64,000 bases of DNA. It comes from Malus domestica. Taxonomy: Eukaryota; Streptophyta; Magnoliopsida; Rosales; Rosaceae. Below are positions 24,140 through 36,197 of this stretch, in pieces. How positions within the stretch are numbered: the first letter of the stretch is position 1; every line of letters starts with the position of its first letter. The notes below the pieces were generated by a model, which was given only the letters and a program-made list of their open reading frames with translations, was not told the DNA's origin and made no database searches. Both the position numbers and the translations under genes were made by a program. The stretch covers positions 27,693,001 through 27,757,000 of the forward strand of contig NC_091674.1 in the NCBI RefSeq assembly GCF_042453785.1. Reading direction: 5' to 3'.

Positions 24140-24358
24140 GGACTTGGATTGTCTACCCTCTCATTTCGGTGCCCTCCTCGTGCCCTTCTGTTTGTGTGGT
24201 CACGATTAAGCCACGTCAACGTTTTATATACTATTTCTTTTTGTTTTATTATTTTTATAAAAAAACAATATAAAATGTTGACGTGGCTTAACCGTGACCA
24301 CACAAAACAGGAGGGCACGGAAAGGGCACCGAAATGGGAGGGCAGACAATCCAAGTCC
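24140..24358. mobile_element. Palindromic MULE-type MITE, 219 bp
   Basis: GGACTTGGATTGTCTACC at the left is mirrored at the right, and the arms pair over roughly 95 bases. The 9-bp duplication TTTATATTG flanks it (24131-24139, 24359-24367). It lies about 420 bp before the HIR start codon. A relative sits near 35620-35800. Confidence 0.85.
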
Positions 24359-24775
24359 TTTATATTGATTGACTTCCTCTCGTTTTACTTTTTTATAATG
24401 TTGCTTGATTCTTCTGAAAGTAAATTTGTTTGAGGAAATCGTTACAACAACTTTATATTAATTTATATCTATCCGAATCTTAGATTAATTACGCAGGAAG
24501 CTTGATACTTTTTTTTTTCTTCTTTATACCCGCTATTTGATTGAACAGTATTCTTGTGTTGAAATTTTATTAACTTCGACCAGGCAACTATATTACCAAT
24601 ATCTAGTAATTTTTCATGATTTTTGTTCTTCTTATACGAAGATTTCTAACGCTGTTGAAAATCTGAAATCATGATTATTACTGTATAATCCTTTTTCCTT
24701 TCCTATAAATTGTTTGTTTCCAGCAAATTCCTGACTTGCGTATATCTTTCTTGGAGGTACAGTAGTGAAGAGAAC

Positions 24776-26141
24776 ATGGGTAATTTATTCTGTTGTGTAC
24801 AAGTTGATCAATCCACAGTAGCTATAAGGGAGAGATTTGGAAAGTTTGTGGAAGTTCTTGAGCCAGGATGTCATTACCTGCCTTGGTTTCTTGGGCATCA
24901 GCTTGCTGGCCATCTCTCTCTTCGTTTGCAGCAATTGGACGTGCGCTGTGAGACCAAGACAAAGGTGTGTCAACTTTCATTAGTGGAGATGACTTAATCC
25001 GTAGCATTTGTGCTCATTGCATTTCTTCTAGTTGAATATTGGACACTTTCATTCTCCAAAGTTTTTTCGGACAAGAAACTGAATTTGCTGTCTCATTGCA
25101 TGTTTTTTTATTTCAAGTTCTTTATATGTGAAACTTGAAATATTTTGTAATATACTTTTCAGGACAACGTATTTGTTAACGTCGTTGCATCTATTCAATA
25201 TCGTGCTCTAGCAAACAAAGCAGATGATGCTTTCTACAAACTCAGCAACACAAGGTCTCAAATCCAGGCCTATGTCTTTGATGGTATAAACTAAATATCC
25301 CTCTTAATAAATCAGATATATGCAACTTTTGGATACACGTATATTAGTTTTTTTAATCAGAAGTATTTATAGCTAATTGAATTTGCCTTTTCCATTTCCG
25401 CAGTGATTAGAGCTAGTGTTCCAAAGCTGAATCTGGATGCTGCTTTTGAGCAAAAGAATGAAATTGCAAAAGCGGTGGAAAATGAGCTCGAAAAAGTAAT
25501 GTGGCAAAGCAAAAGTCATAGAATACTGTGGTCTCTAAATACAACTTGATTTTAACCAAGTTGCTTTTCGTGCTGCAGGCTATGTCTGCTTATGGTTATG
25601 AGATTGTACAAACGCTCATTGTTGACATAGAACCAGATGAGCATGTGAAACGGGCAATGAATGAAATCAATGCTGGTATGAGTCTTATTCTCGATGATTA
25701 TGCAGTTCCTTTAACGTATTTTATTGTTCTACATATGTGATATGTTCGGTTTCAATTGTTTTACTGTATTTTCTCTATTTTTTAGCTGCAAGAATGAGGG
25801 TGGCAGCTAATGAAAAGGCAGAGGCTGAGAAGATTTTGCAAATTAAACGAGCTGAGGGTGAGGCTGAGTCAAAGTATCTCTCTGGGCTGGGTATAGCTCG
25901 CCAGCGTCAAGCAATTGTAGATGGTTTGAGAGATAGTGTGCTGGGGTTTTCCGTCAATGTTCCAGGGACAACCTCAAAGGATGTCATGGACATGGTCCTT
26001 GTCACACAGTATTTTGACACCATGAAGGAAATTGGCGCTGCCTCTAAATCCTCTGCCGTGTTTATTCCCCATGGACCTGGTGCTGTACGCGATGTTGCTT
26101 CTCAGATTCGTGATGGACTTCTTCAGGGTTCTCACCAGTAG
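24776..26141 (+). CDS. HIR1: Hypersensitive-induced response protein (SPFH/prohibitin family)
   Basis: Five exons give 284 residues: 24776-24964, 25163-25283, 25404-25495, 25579-25675 and 25786-26141, all with GT-AG introns and continuous phase. The start [19 protein letters not shown] is the family signature; Gly2 and the cysteines at residues 6-7 suit N-myristoylation and palmitoylation. The SPFH core follows, then a helical stretch ([20 protein letters not shown]) that drives oligomerisation. HIR proteins sit on the inner plasma membrane in microdomains, associate with NB-LRR immune receptors and promote hypersensitive cell death. Length matches the family (about 285). Which HIR paralogue this is cannot be settled here. 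Confidence 0.93.
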
Positions 26142-26472
26142 TAGGGTTCTTCTACAAGCTTTTTGTTGCTCATCTGCAGGAACTTCTTTTGGGTCATTGC
26201 GGCGTGCTTTATTTGTTTTTAGTTTTCTTTTTGTGGTTTAATTGTTTAATATTATATGTGAGCATTTACACTTTCTGGTGAGCGTATAATGATCTTATAC
26301 AATAAGAGTATTCTTCGTGTATTAACTTGAATCATGTACAGTTTCGCCTTTTACAGACGACTCTAAAAGCGTTTTTATTTGTTTAGTGCATGAATTTCTT
26401 CATAGAAACATATCGCAATTTTACTCTTTTTCGCAATCTGATCATTTGACTTTGCTTACAAATTAGATTATT

Positions 26473-27675
26473 TCACAGCCTAACAGAAAGAGAGAGTCCA
26501 AATCTTGGACTTCTCTGTACGCCCATAAAATCCACTTCTCCGGACATAGACAGGAACAATTTCTGCCAAAACCCTTGCCGTATAAGAACGCCAACATTCC
26601 CGTGTGTGCTAACTCGAGCCTTCGCCAGTGTAGATGGAAAAAACGCGTGCTGGGCACCAACAGCAAGGGCACTATCGTTGGTTGAAAACCGGTGCTTCAA
26701 CTCTGCTCCAAGGGCTGTGTTGCTCAGGGGGTTGACCATGGTGAAGCATGAAGCTTTTACAGTGTCAAGCTTGTCCCTGCATATTCAAAAAGTTACATAT
26801 GCTGCTTTTGTGTGTGCATGTGTGTTTGTGTGTGCGCGTGTGTGTATATGTGTGTGTGTGTATATATAATTTGTAAACATTCTCTCTTCTCCAAGCTCTC
26901 ACAGGATTGCTCACAAGGATAAGGAAGCAGAAACAAAGTCACTGTTCAAGCTGAAACCGGCACTGAATTTTGCTAATGCTCCCGCAGATATGTCGAAGGC
27001 AAGGTCGGTTCCAATGGAGCACACAGAACTGCCTCCTATCACTGCAGAAAAGAGTGCAACCGGTTCACACATTTTCAGCGGATTTCTTTTCAACCCGATT
27101 CCTCCAGCAATCTCGGCAACACCATTTTCGTATTGCAGTTCCATCTGTCACAACATTAAAGACTATTGATCTAGATTCTAGAGCAACATCAAGGTGAAAA
27201 ATAGTTCAAATGGAAAAGCACGGAGAATCGCAGGATGACTACTTTAGAGTGCTAATAACAATCCTGACAGAAAATGATGGGAAATTTTTACCTGGCCATA
27301 ATCCGGCACGTTAAAACTGAAAAGGGTGCTGAGTCCAGGAGCAATCAAATTAACTGCACATCAAACCGTCGCGAAAAAATGAGTTTCAACGCAGTTTCAT
27401 ACTTTGACAGAAGAAGCAAATCACAGAGATCAGTCAGACTAACCTTTGCACGAGATGTCACTGATCCAGTTGAAGTCTTTGGATTCAAACCGAATTGGCA
27501 GTTCATGAACATAGTCCTTGTAGAGAAGATCTGATAAAAAATACAAGAAAATGTTTAGGATTGATAGAAAGGGAAAGAGGAGGCAAAGAGAAGAAGGAAG
27601 AACTGGGTGTGCAGAGTAAATTGAACCTCTGGCATCCTTGCCAATGTTGTAGCGCACACCCGAAGTGTTACTCAT
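26473..27675 (-). CDS. VDAC-type mitochondrial outer-membrane porin, shortened N-terminal barrel
   Basis: Five exons on the minus strand: 27627-27675, 27444-27530, 27292-27353, 26915-27144 and 26473-26776, total 243 residues with consistent phases. The N-terminus reads MSNTSGVRYNIGKDARDLLYKDY, close to the conserved porin start. Later segments (APGLSTLFSF, GTDLAFDISAG, TMVNPLSNTALGAELKHRFS, and the final SGEVDFMG...FGLSLSVRL) are clear VDAC. Plant VDACs have about 276 residues; the missing part is the first beta strands after DLLYKDY, replaced by VHELPIRFESKDFNWISDISCK. VDAC forms the 19-strand anion channel of the mitochondrial outer membrane. It is convergent with the HIR gene, 331 bp apart. 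It may be a divergent paralogue or non-functional. Confidence 0.85.
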
Positions 27676-27699
27676 TGCTTGTTACTGAACTGGGTGTGC

Positions 27700-28890
27700 A
27701 GAGTAAAATTATATAATGTGGGGTGCTTTGCATGGGGATTTAGTGAGGAAGTTTCCTTGCTGGTGAGAAAGTAATACATAAAAGTACTATGTTGTGACAA
27801 GAGTGGAAATTCTCTGTGGTGGATCGTTTGCTATGAAAGGTCGTTATCCAAATGATGACGCTTCAAAGATGTTGACTTCAAAACGGAAAGGAAGAGCGGG
27901 GAAATAGTTGAAACTCAGGTCATTACAAATTAGATAATAAGACTTCGTGTGTACGAGGACCACTTCAATTATAAACTTTGATAATACCTATATAGAACCG
28001 CTCTTCTAAGGTTCTCATTTTGATGACCTATGAGGACCTTTTTCATACAAGTCATCAGATTAATTTTATGGTAGATTAAGCTATTAATTTCAATAATCTT
28101 TGTTACACTGAAAGAGAAGAATTTTGCAAGGTGATTAAATTAAAAAAAAAATCTCAAAATTTCATATGAAAAAGGGTTCACACGTTCAAGAAGAATGGGA
28201 TCCCAATTCTCGAAACCACACAATCTCAATTTGTTTCGTGCTTTGTAACTAATTGGGTTTGAATATTATTATAAAAGATTGGAAGAAATTAGATGTGTAA
28301 AGTTATTAGGATTTTATGCAATTGAGTTTGCAGGGTTTAGATATTCGATGAGGAGACTGTTTTGCAAATGAAAGAAATTCGACATGACATGAAACATTCT
28401 TTTCTTTTCTTATTTATTTTTTTACTTATTTTTTGTTTCTGTGTAACAAAAATTATTTAAGCTAGTAGCTTAATAGTATTAATATGATGGCTTATCTAAA
28501 AAAATACTTCGCATATCCTCAAAATGAGTACTTTAGAAGAGCAGCTCTCTAAACCAGCTTGAGAAATGCAGTGAAATTTAGCTAACCCACCGGACCATTT
28601 GGGTTAAATCACATTAGCTCGTGACCAGTTTGGTTCAGGTTCGCGCGCATCCAACAATTGACATTTAAGTGGAATCATTATGTAGTATTCTGTAATAAAC
28701 AAATAAATAAATTTGTTTAATGACGCTATGAAGTGTCAATAACAATTTTTTATATCATAACTAAATCAAGTTCCCTATATTAAAACTGAATAAGTGACAA
28801 CTTTAAAAATAGTGCAAATTGTTAAATATAAATTTCTAGTTACATGGAAGTTTACAAAAACAAAAATTAGGTGTACAATGTTTCACATAT
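27700..28890. other. Intergenic sequence upstream of the porin gene
   Basis: No supported coding region. The first few hundred bases presumably contain the porin promoter. Confidence 0.5.
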
Positions 28891-28896
28891 ATAAAT

Positions 28897-29034
28897 GGTG
28901 GTACTATCCGCACACCCTTTATAATATTTCGCACACATCCCTATTAATATATGTTTTATTGATTATTTTTAATTCTTTATGTTCGGCGATCAGAAATTAA
29001 GAAGGATGTGTAGAATATAAAAAAAATTGTAGCT
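28897..29034. mobile_element. Decayed MITE related to the GGGGTGTG family
   Basis: GTGGTACTATCCGCACACCC at the left and TGTAGCTACCAC at the right form imperfect TIRs, and the interior (CATCCCTATTAAT, TTCGGCGATCAGAAATTA) parallels the MITEs at 8035 and 35132. Confidence 0.55.
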
Positions 29035-29210
29035 ACCACTGCTCTATATAAAACACTAAACTTCCTTACAAATTTGAAGCATCTCCAAGTCTTATTGCAA
29101 AAAAGTCTCAATAGAACGGGCACTAGGCAATTTCCTTGTTTCTTTGCCACCAATGCCAGCTAGCTAGCTAGGTTTTACCTTTGAGACTTCGTTTTCTTCT
29201 CCTCCTTTTC

Positions 29211-30210
29211 AGGATCACCATCTCTATCCTCCTCCTAACCTTCACGTTCCTTGGTCTTCTTGTCTTCATTCTTTTTCTATTATGTTTCATCTTCTCCATC
29301 CTCGTGTTTTTCCGTCTTCTCATTCTCATCCTTCTCACCGTTGCCTTTTTCCTTTTTAGAGCTGTCATGTTTTTCTAACAAAGTCGTCTTTCCCATATTA
29401 AACACAACAAATGTTGCAAACCGGGAGCTTCCTCCGATCAAAATCGAAAATGTGGTGAATTTTGAAGATGATTGAGAGGAGGAAGAGCAAGCCTAAGAAT
29501 CTATCCTCCAACTCTCGCCCTCTCATGCAGTTTATTAATTTCAACGCAACAAAATCGTCCTCCTAATTATCACTGGCTAGCAAACAATCATTTTAACGAG
29601 AAATATTACTGCCACTCAAATACTTACATGAAAATAAAAATAGACCAATAATTTTAATACTCATCTTTCAAATTATACACGAGCATCTTCACGTGTAGAT
29701 CAAATTATACAGGATCACCATCTCTATCCTCCTCCTAACCTTCACGTTCCTTGGTCTTCTTGTCTTCATTCTTTTTCTATTATGTTTCATCTTCTCCATC
29801 CTCGTGTTTTTCCGTCTTCTCATTCTCATCCTTCTCACCGTTGCCTTTTTCCTTTTTAGAGCTGTCATGTTTTTCTAACAAAGTCGTCTTTCCCATATTA
29901 AACACAACAAATGTTGCAAACCGGGAGCTTCCTCCGATCAAAATCGAAAATGTGGTGAATTTTGAAGATGATTGAGAGGAGGAAGAGCAAGCCTAAGAAT
30001 CTATCCTCCAACTCTCGCCCTCTCATGCAGTTTATTAATTTCAACGCAACAAAATCGTCCTCCTAATTATCACTGGCTAGCAAACAATCATTTTAACGAG
30101 AAATATTACTGCCACTCAAATACTTACATGAAAATAAAAATAGACCAATAATTTTAATACTCATCTTTCAAATTATACACGAGCATCTTCACGTGTAGAT
30201 CAAATTTTAA
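29211..30210. repeat. Perfect 500-bp tandem duplication
   Basis: The block beginning AGGATCACCATCTCTATCC occurs at 29211-29710 and again at 29711-30210, apparently base for base. Each copy holds on the minus strand a charged frame (SSKKEKGNGEKDENEKTEKH) that ends quickly in stops; I do not recognise it. Confidence 0.9.
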
Positions 30211-30340
30211 GATATTAATTTTAAAATAGACCACTCTTTTCAACTTAGCACAGTTGTTTGGCTTTGTAATTTGTCACACCCTCAATAATGTGGCACCTAA
30301 AAAAATGCTCTTATATATATAGTTCGCTTCCTCCCTTCCA

Positions 30341-30790
30341 CTACATTAACCGGTCGGACAAGCTCGACAACCGCCGGAAGAAGTTCAGGCTCGCCGGCTG
30401 CATAGGCTCCCGGAACATGGGGTGGCGGAAGTAGTAAAATCCCAAGGCCACGGCAACCATTTCTGGTGGCACTGCAGATAAAACCACAATGATTGCCAGG
30501 CACACTCCAATGAACAACTGTGTGGCCTTGGGTCCCTCCAACTCACCAATGCTTGGGCCCTTTCTCCTTGGGTTGCAAAATCACCCAAACGGTCTGGACC
30601 CGGGCTGCCAGCATCCGGGTCGTATCGGACCCTAGCTTGGTACACTGTCGAATCCCTCATCAAGCTCATCCGGGTCGACCGTATTCGCTTGTGAAAGCCG
30701 GATATCCGTTGCAGGCCTTGTTAGTAGATTTGGTTGAGGAGCAGAGGCAAATGCACACTAGGATTTGGGTGGTCTCACGACTATTCGTAG
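30341..30790 (-). pseudogene. C-terminal fragment of an MCTP (C2-domain transmembrane) gene
   Basis: Read from right to left the fragment encodes SQANTVDPDELDEGFDSVPS, then RVRYD, LGDFATQGERAQALVSWRDP, and after a frameshift ATQLFIGVCLAIIVVLSAVP, FYYFRHPMFREPM and LNFFRRLSSLSD with a stop at 30341. These are the hallmarks of the C-terminal membrane region of MCTP proteins, which tether ER to plasma membrane at plasmodesmata. An in-frame stop precedes RVRYD and all C2 domains are absent. The left edge of the large duplication falls inside it at about 30630. Confidence 0.85.
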
Positions 30791-31830
30791 TTCAGAAGAT
30801 ACAAATGTAAATGTCTTTTAAGGACTCTACGAATGTTTTATACAAATTTTTCTGTATCTATCAAGTGATTGATGTAATACATGCTAGTATCTTGACATGT
30901 TGCGTTGAAAACACTCGACATTTCTATAAATATCACTCATCAAGTATTTGACGAAATGCCTTAATAAATAAACAGAAATTTTTTTTGCCCTCTTTGCACT
31001 CTGTTTTTATCTAAAAATTTTAGACCTTTAACCCTGAGACCACTCAAAATTCAAATCTTGAATGTGCCATTGTTAAGAGGTAAATGGTAATGGAGAGAAG
31101 CGAATGTTTTTTGGTAGGTTTGGGGTGGGGGAGAGATTAGATTCCATTCTCACTTTACATCCCCCTCTTTATTTTCTCTGTTTTTCCCCCTATTTTTATA
31201 ATGTATTTTTTTTTATGCATGCTTTTGTTTAAGACGAGCCTTGCATACCAATTAAAAATACATTCAGTCCAAACGAATTTGGGATCACCACAATGGAAAA
31301 AAGGAAAACATAAAACCGATGTTTCTAGCATAACAATAAACGACAATGATATAAATTAATAACACTACGTAATAGTGTAACGAATTCAATATTAACAGTT
31401 GTATCGAATTGAGCATATCAACCTGAGTGGGTGTGTGGTCTCATGGTCATTGGTGGATATATGCCATGCATGGTAGTAGTAGTGTGGATAAGGCACATGA
31501 TTCCAATTCCAAAGCCAAAGTATCCTTTTAGTGGAAAAGCAGGAACATTTTGAAAAGTGTTTACTTCCAAATAAAATTTCAGAAACCATGCTTCGTTATT
31601 CAAAGAAGAGCAGCAAGTGCCAGGGCCGATCCTGAGTTTTTGGGTGCCCAGTGCAAAAGCTCAAAATGTGCCCTTTTTAATACGGAAACATATGTTAAAA
31701 AAAAAAAATTTAACAAGGGCTAGAACCCAGTCGAAGCTAGGGGGTTAGGCCCTCACGCCCAAATTATATTACTTGAGAAAATATACAACGGGGGGACATA
31801 GTACCTAAACCCCGACAATCAAAAATACAA

Positions 31831-32129
31831 TCATATACAACCAATATAATCATCATCAACATTTAAATCCACATCACCACCATTTTCATGGTCTTGAGAC
31901 TCATCACCAACATTTTCTTCTAAATCACTACCATTTTCATGATCATGAGACTCCCCAACAACATTTTGTGACTCTTCACCAACATCATTTTCTCTCAAAT
32001 TTTTAACTGACTCATTATTTGTAGAGAAAAATTTATTAACAGATCCTCTTAAACTTTCGGCAATTTCGTTATCCTTTACCTTTTTTTTTCCTTTTCATAT
32101 TACCAGAGAGTTGTTTCCTAAAAGACATG
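31831..32129 (-). pseudogene. Decayed N-terminus of a hAT (MYM/TTF-type) transposase
   Basis: From the ATG at 32129 the minus strand reads MSFRKQLSGNMKRKKKGK. After a frameshift at a T-run it continues EIAESLRGSVNKFFS and a run of D/E/N-rich repeats (ESHDHENGSD, ESQDHENGGD) to a stop at 31831. The KRKKK...SLRGS.NKFF layout is typical of plant hAT transposases annotated as zinc finger MYM-type protein 1-like. Zinc-finger, catalytic and dimerisation domains are missing. Confidence 0.6.
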
Positions 32130-32439
32130 GCTTCGATAATTTGTTTGCAAAAATTACCTACACATGATATAACAAAAATATTCTATCAAAATTATCATTC
32201 CAACACATATTATATATTATAAAAACATTAACACAAAGTTTAACATATTATAAAAATTGAACCTAAAAATTGGGTTTGAAATGAAATGAAATAATTAAAT
32301 TAGTCAAGAATTCAATTCATCAACAACAATTCTATACATCAATTATCATATAATTCTATATCACTTGCAAAATTTTATATTAGATTATGAATTGATAATT
32401 CAAATTTTAAAAATTAATTTACCTCAAAACTCAAAGGGG

Positions 32440-32720
32440 TTGGTGGTGAGTGAATGCTCTTGCACTTGAGCAGCCAATGCCCAATGTTCTGTGATTGCTG
32501 TCTGCCTGCGTGCAACAGCTTGCTGTTGATCTTTTGGCTGTAATGGGGACCGAGTGGGAAAGGGTTGTAAAATGGGTTGTAAAACGGGAAAGGGTTGTAA
32601 TTGGCTGTAATTGGCTGTAATTGGGAAAGGGTTGTAAAATGGGAACCAAGTGGTCCCTCTAATAGTCTAATGTCTGATTTTTTTTTTTTTGGCTGTAATT
32701 CCCAAAACTTGGACCGAGTC
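32440..32720. repeat. Short GGGTTGTAA/GGCTGTAAT repeats
   Basis: GGGAAAGGGTTGTAA and TTGGCTGTAATTGG recur several times at 32550-32650 inside the hAT element. Nothing coding. Confidence 0.7.
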
Positions 32721-32751
32721 CCCAAATCCCAACACACGGACCGAGTGGTCC

Positions 32752-34270
32752 CAAAATGACACGCCCCGATCCCGATGTCCTAGGGACAAAGAGATGATCA
32801 CGTGCTGGCCGACACCCGAAGGGTGACGAAAGCCATTTATTGAGTGAAAGGGCTTAAAGCCCGGTCCTTGTGTGAGGCCTTAAGGCCTTTGTGGTTTGTG
32901 TGTGTGTGTGTGTTTAAGTGCATGCGTACGTGTGTGTATATGCATGCTTGCATGCATGTGCATGCCGTGCATGTGTGTTTGTGTGGTGCGTGTGTGTGTT
33001 TGGGCTTAGGCCCAAACCACCCATTTTCACCCTAAACCCTTTATAACCCAAATCCTTTAAAACCCTAAACCCATCCAATTCCAAATTCCCTATTTTATTT
33101 AATTCAAACCCTTCTTAGGGTAATTCGACGTTCTGGATCCGTTTCCAACGTCCGTTTTCCCAAATTCAATCACTATTATATAGTTTTATTAATTGGACCC
33201 TTTATGTGCTTAGGGGCAATATTGGTGACGTTTTCTTGTTCGTTAGTTTGCATGGCTCTTCGGCGGCTAAGTACTATGAGTGGACCCCTTCTAAAATCCA
33301 TGTTTTATAGTAGAAATGCATACATGAAAAGCATGATTTGATGATTACGTTTTATGAAACGTTTTGTGAGATAACATGCTTATTGAGGCTACTTTAAATT
33401 ATTACTATTTTTCCTATAATCCATGTTCTTATAGAATATCCGATGGATGACGATATGATATTTAGAACATGTTTCGAACACCTCTTTATAGTATAGATGA
33501 TAGATGACTTTTATACTATGAAGTTGTTTTTCAATATATATATGTTCAATGGTTTCGTACTTACCTAGTGGTCCTTTCCGCTACGGGACGTAGGGATAAA
33601 TTTCGGTCCGTCCTGGGCGACGGTTTGGTGTTGGCATAGGGCCTGGAGTGTGTTTCCTCTGGCTATTTAGCACAGAGACGGGGAGCCGGCATGGGGCCTG
33701 AAGTGTATTTTCCTCTGACTGTCTACTCAGAGATGGGGAGCCGGCATGGGGCCTGGGGGTTATCGGACAATTCACTAGTGATTATTATATATACAAGTTA
33801 TGATTTGAGACACTGCACATCATGCTAGGTTTCGGAAAACCTATGTTTATCATTATATATGTGTTTTCATAAAACTTGGGGGTTAGTACATTGATAACTG
33901 TTTTGTTATATTTATATCAAATTGGTCCACTCATGTTTGTTTTGCGCCCCCTTCAGGATTTAGGATCGAGGCATACAATCCCGGCATCCAGGCACTTCCG
34001 CATCGGTATCTTCGAGTCCTCTCGGTGTAGGACCCACTTCTGTGTTCATTCAATTTTTATATTAATTCTTTTAATGTTCTAGATTAGATGTGTGCTCTGA
34101 ACACGTTCCTTAAATACATATTCTTTATTCTCTTATATTTATAAGTCTTATCTATCCCTTGTTGTCAGCATTTGCACTCAATAAATGGCTTTCGTCACCC
34201 TTCGGGTGTCGGCCAGCACGTGACCATCCCTTTGTCCCTAGGACATCGGGATCGGGGCGTGTCACAAAAC
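32752..34270. mobile_element. 1.5-kb element with about 90-bp TIRs and 5-bp duplication
   Basis: TGACACGCCCCGATCCCGAT at the left is repeated inverted at the right, with pairing through the phrases GTGCTGGCCGACACCCGAAG and GACGAAAGCCATTTATTGA. CAAAA lies immediately outside both ends. The interior has a repeat around GGGGAGCCGGCATGGGGCCT (33680-33750). The right half resembles the tail of long gypsy LTRs. No protein was seen. Confidence 0.75.
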
Positions 34271-34332
34271 CTGTGCCCTTTTTTAAAACTTTCTTGGGCT
34301 CTTGCCCTCCAGCCCTTATTTGGGCTTTGGAC

Positions 34333-34371
<39 letters not shown>

Positions 34372-35131
34372 TAGTTATTTGGGTTTTTTTTTGTGCCACC
34401 TTCAATTTGGGGCCTGGACAGTTGCCCCTGTGGCACTGGGCCTGGGCCGGTCCTGGCAAGTGCTACTAAAAGTTAATTGCAAATAGTCACGTGTCTAAAT
34501 AATTAAAATTGAAAAATATAATTGGACACTTGTCCATTTGTGATTGCATTTCAATAACAAATGTTGCTCTTTCAGCAGCGAACATGGTTCCTGAAATTTT
34601 AGTTTACTGAAATTGAAATATAGAAAATTACTTTACTATTTTATACAATACTAGTTATTTCTAGTTGCAAACAAATTACAGTTTGACATGAATTTTTTGT
34701 ATAAATTTAATAAGTTTTGTACATGTGTCAAATTGTAATTTGCATACAAGTAAACATGATAAGGACCCAAACAAGCTCCATTAGAATGTATTGACTTGAG
34801 AACTTTGCTCATTTAATTTCCTCAAATGTTAAACAAAACGCTCTTTAATAAAAAGAAAATAAAACTTCCGTGATTAAAATTTATATATGTCTTATTGTCT
34901 CTTTAATATCCAACCAATTTTACTCTTGGTTAAAAGATTGTAACCAATTTTAGATATGATTTTTAGGTATTTAGGGTGATAATAGATTGTATTTTTGTTC
35001 ACCATTTTTAAGTAGTAATAATGCTCACCATATTATTTATCTTTGTTGGATGCGTTTGAATATTGAGATTTGTCCATTAAAATTTAAACTTATCTAATAA
35101 TAATAAATAGAGTGGTATGCATTATTATCAA

Positions 35132-35279
35132 GGGGTCTGCTATCCACACACCCCTTTTTACTTCTCACATACCCCTTGTTAATTTATGTCCGTTGATCTT
35201 CTTCATTTCATCTGATCCAATGGCCGAAAATTAGAAATGTGTGTGAGAAGTAAAAAGAGGTGTGTGGATATCACACCCC
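35132..35279. mobile_element. MITE, 148 bp, only in copy A
   Basis: GGGGTCTGCTATCCACACACC and GTGTGTGGATATCACACCCC are inverted. TATTATCAA is duplicated at 35123-35131 and 35280-35288. Copy B has one uninterrupted TATTATCAA near 43126. Confidence 0.92.
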
Positions 35280-35619
35280 TATTATCAATTGAAATTGGTG
35301 AACAAAAATATCCCTGGAATAATACGAGTGACAAGAACTTTTGGGCACGCATCTCAAAGAAGCTTCTCAATCCCGCATCAAGGTGATGTGCTTATCTTTG
35401 TGGAAAGAGGATTCTCTTCCCTCCTAATATCTATTTCATTCTCTCATTTTCTACTTAAACGGTTATGATTAAGTCATGTCAATATCTTATATTGATTATA
35501 CGGACAAAAAGACAAAAAACAAAGTGTGAAAGGAGGGGAGGAAAAGGGATGAGAATAAGAGGAGAGAATCATATTCCATCTTTGAGACTTTTGCTGCCTG
35601 CTCAATGAATCTAATCCCC

Positions 35620-35800
35620 TCCCACTTCCTGTGCCCTTCTGTTTGTGTAGTCACGGTTAAGTCACGTCAACATTTTTATATTACTATTCATTTTTGTCTT
35701 ATTATCTCTATAAAAAAATAATATAAAATGTTAACGTGATTTAACCGTGACCACACAAATAGGAGGGCACGGGAAGTGGGAGAGCAGACAATCTGCCTCC
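35620..35800. mobile_element. Palindromic MITE, only in copy A
   Basis: CCCTCCCACTTCCTGTGCCC at the left mirrors GGGCACGGGAAGTGGGAG at the right, and the arms share GTGTAGTCACGGTTAAGTCACG with the MITE at 24140. Copy B passes directly from GAATCGGATCC to TGCTGCATTCC. Exact ends are uncertain by several bases. Confidence 0.8.
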
Positions 35801-36197
35801 GCATTCCTTGCCTGTCTGCCTACTTGGATCCACAAGGATATTTTGCATCCAACTATAAAACCGATCGAAGAAGCGGATTAACATTACGGAAAGTATGACC
35901 GTCACGCTCATAAAAGTTTCACGACAAAGGGCATTGACCACCGCCCCTTATATTAAACGCCCGGTTACATTTAGCAGGTGCGAAATCAAAACTTTTGGAT
36001 TCCGAACAAATATGATCGTAAAGCTCAAAAGTAAAAGAAGATAGTAAACCAATTTACATCTTATTCGTTGAAGTTCTTACTCTGTACATTTAATATCAGC
36101 GACCATTCGCTATGATTATAAACAAGAGATATAGAGAAAGTATAAGCAACTTAATTAACAATTATAATTAGCCTTAATCATCTCATTCTCCAGCTTA

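Larger units (their letters stand above)
31621..34455. mobile_element. hAT element, 2.8 kb, inserted only in copy A
   Basis: Ends CAGGGCCGATCCTGAG and GGGCCGGTCCTG are TIRs of the same kind as the element at 9284. The 8-bp duplication GCAAGTGC flanks it (31613-31620, 34456-34463), and copy B shows the empty site (CAACAAGTGCTACTAAA near 42450). It contains a transposase relic and a nested TIR element. Confidence 0.93.

Noticed and set aside
29168..29368. Arg/Lys-rich frame on the minus strand in the 500-bp repeat
   Set aside because: Composition reflects purine-rich DNA; an alternate frame gives a Glu/Lys-rich peptide, and neither has context.
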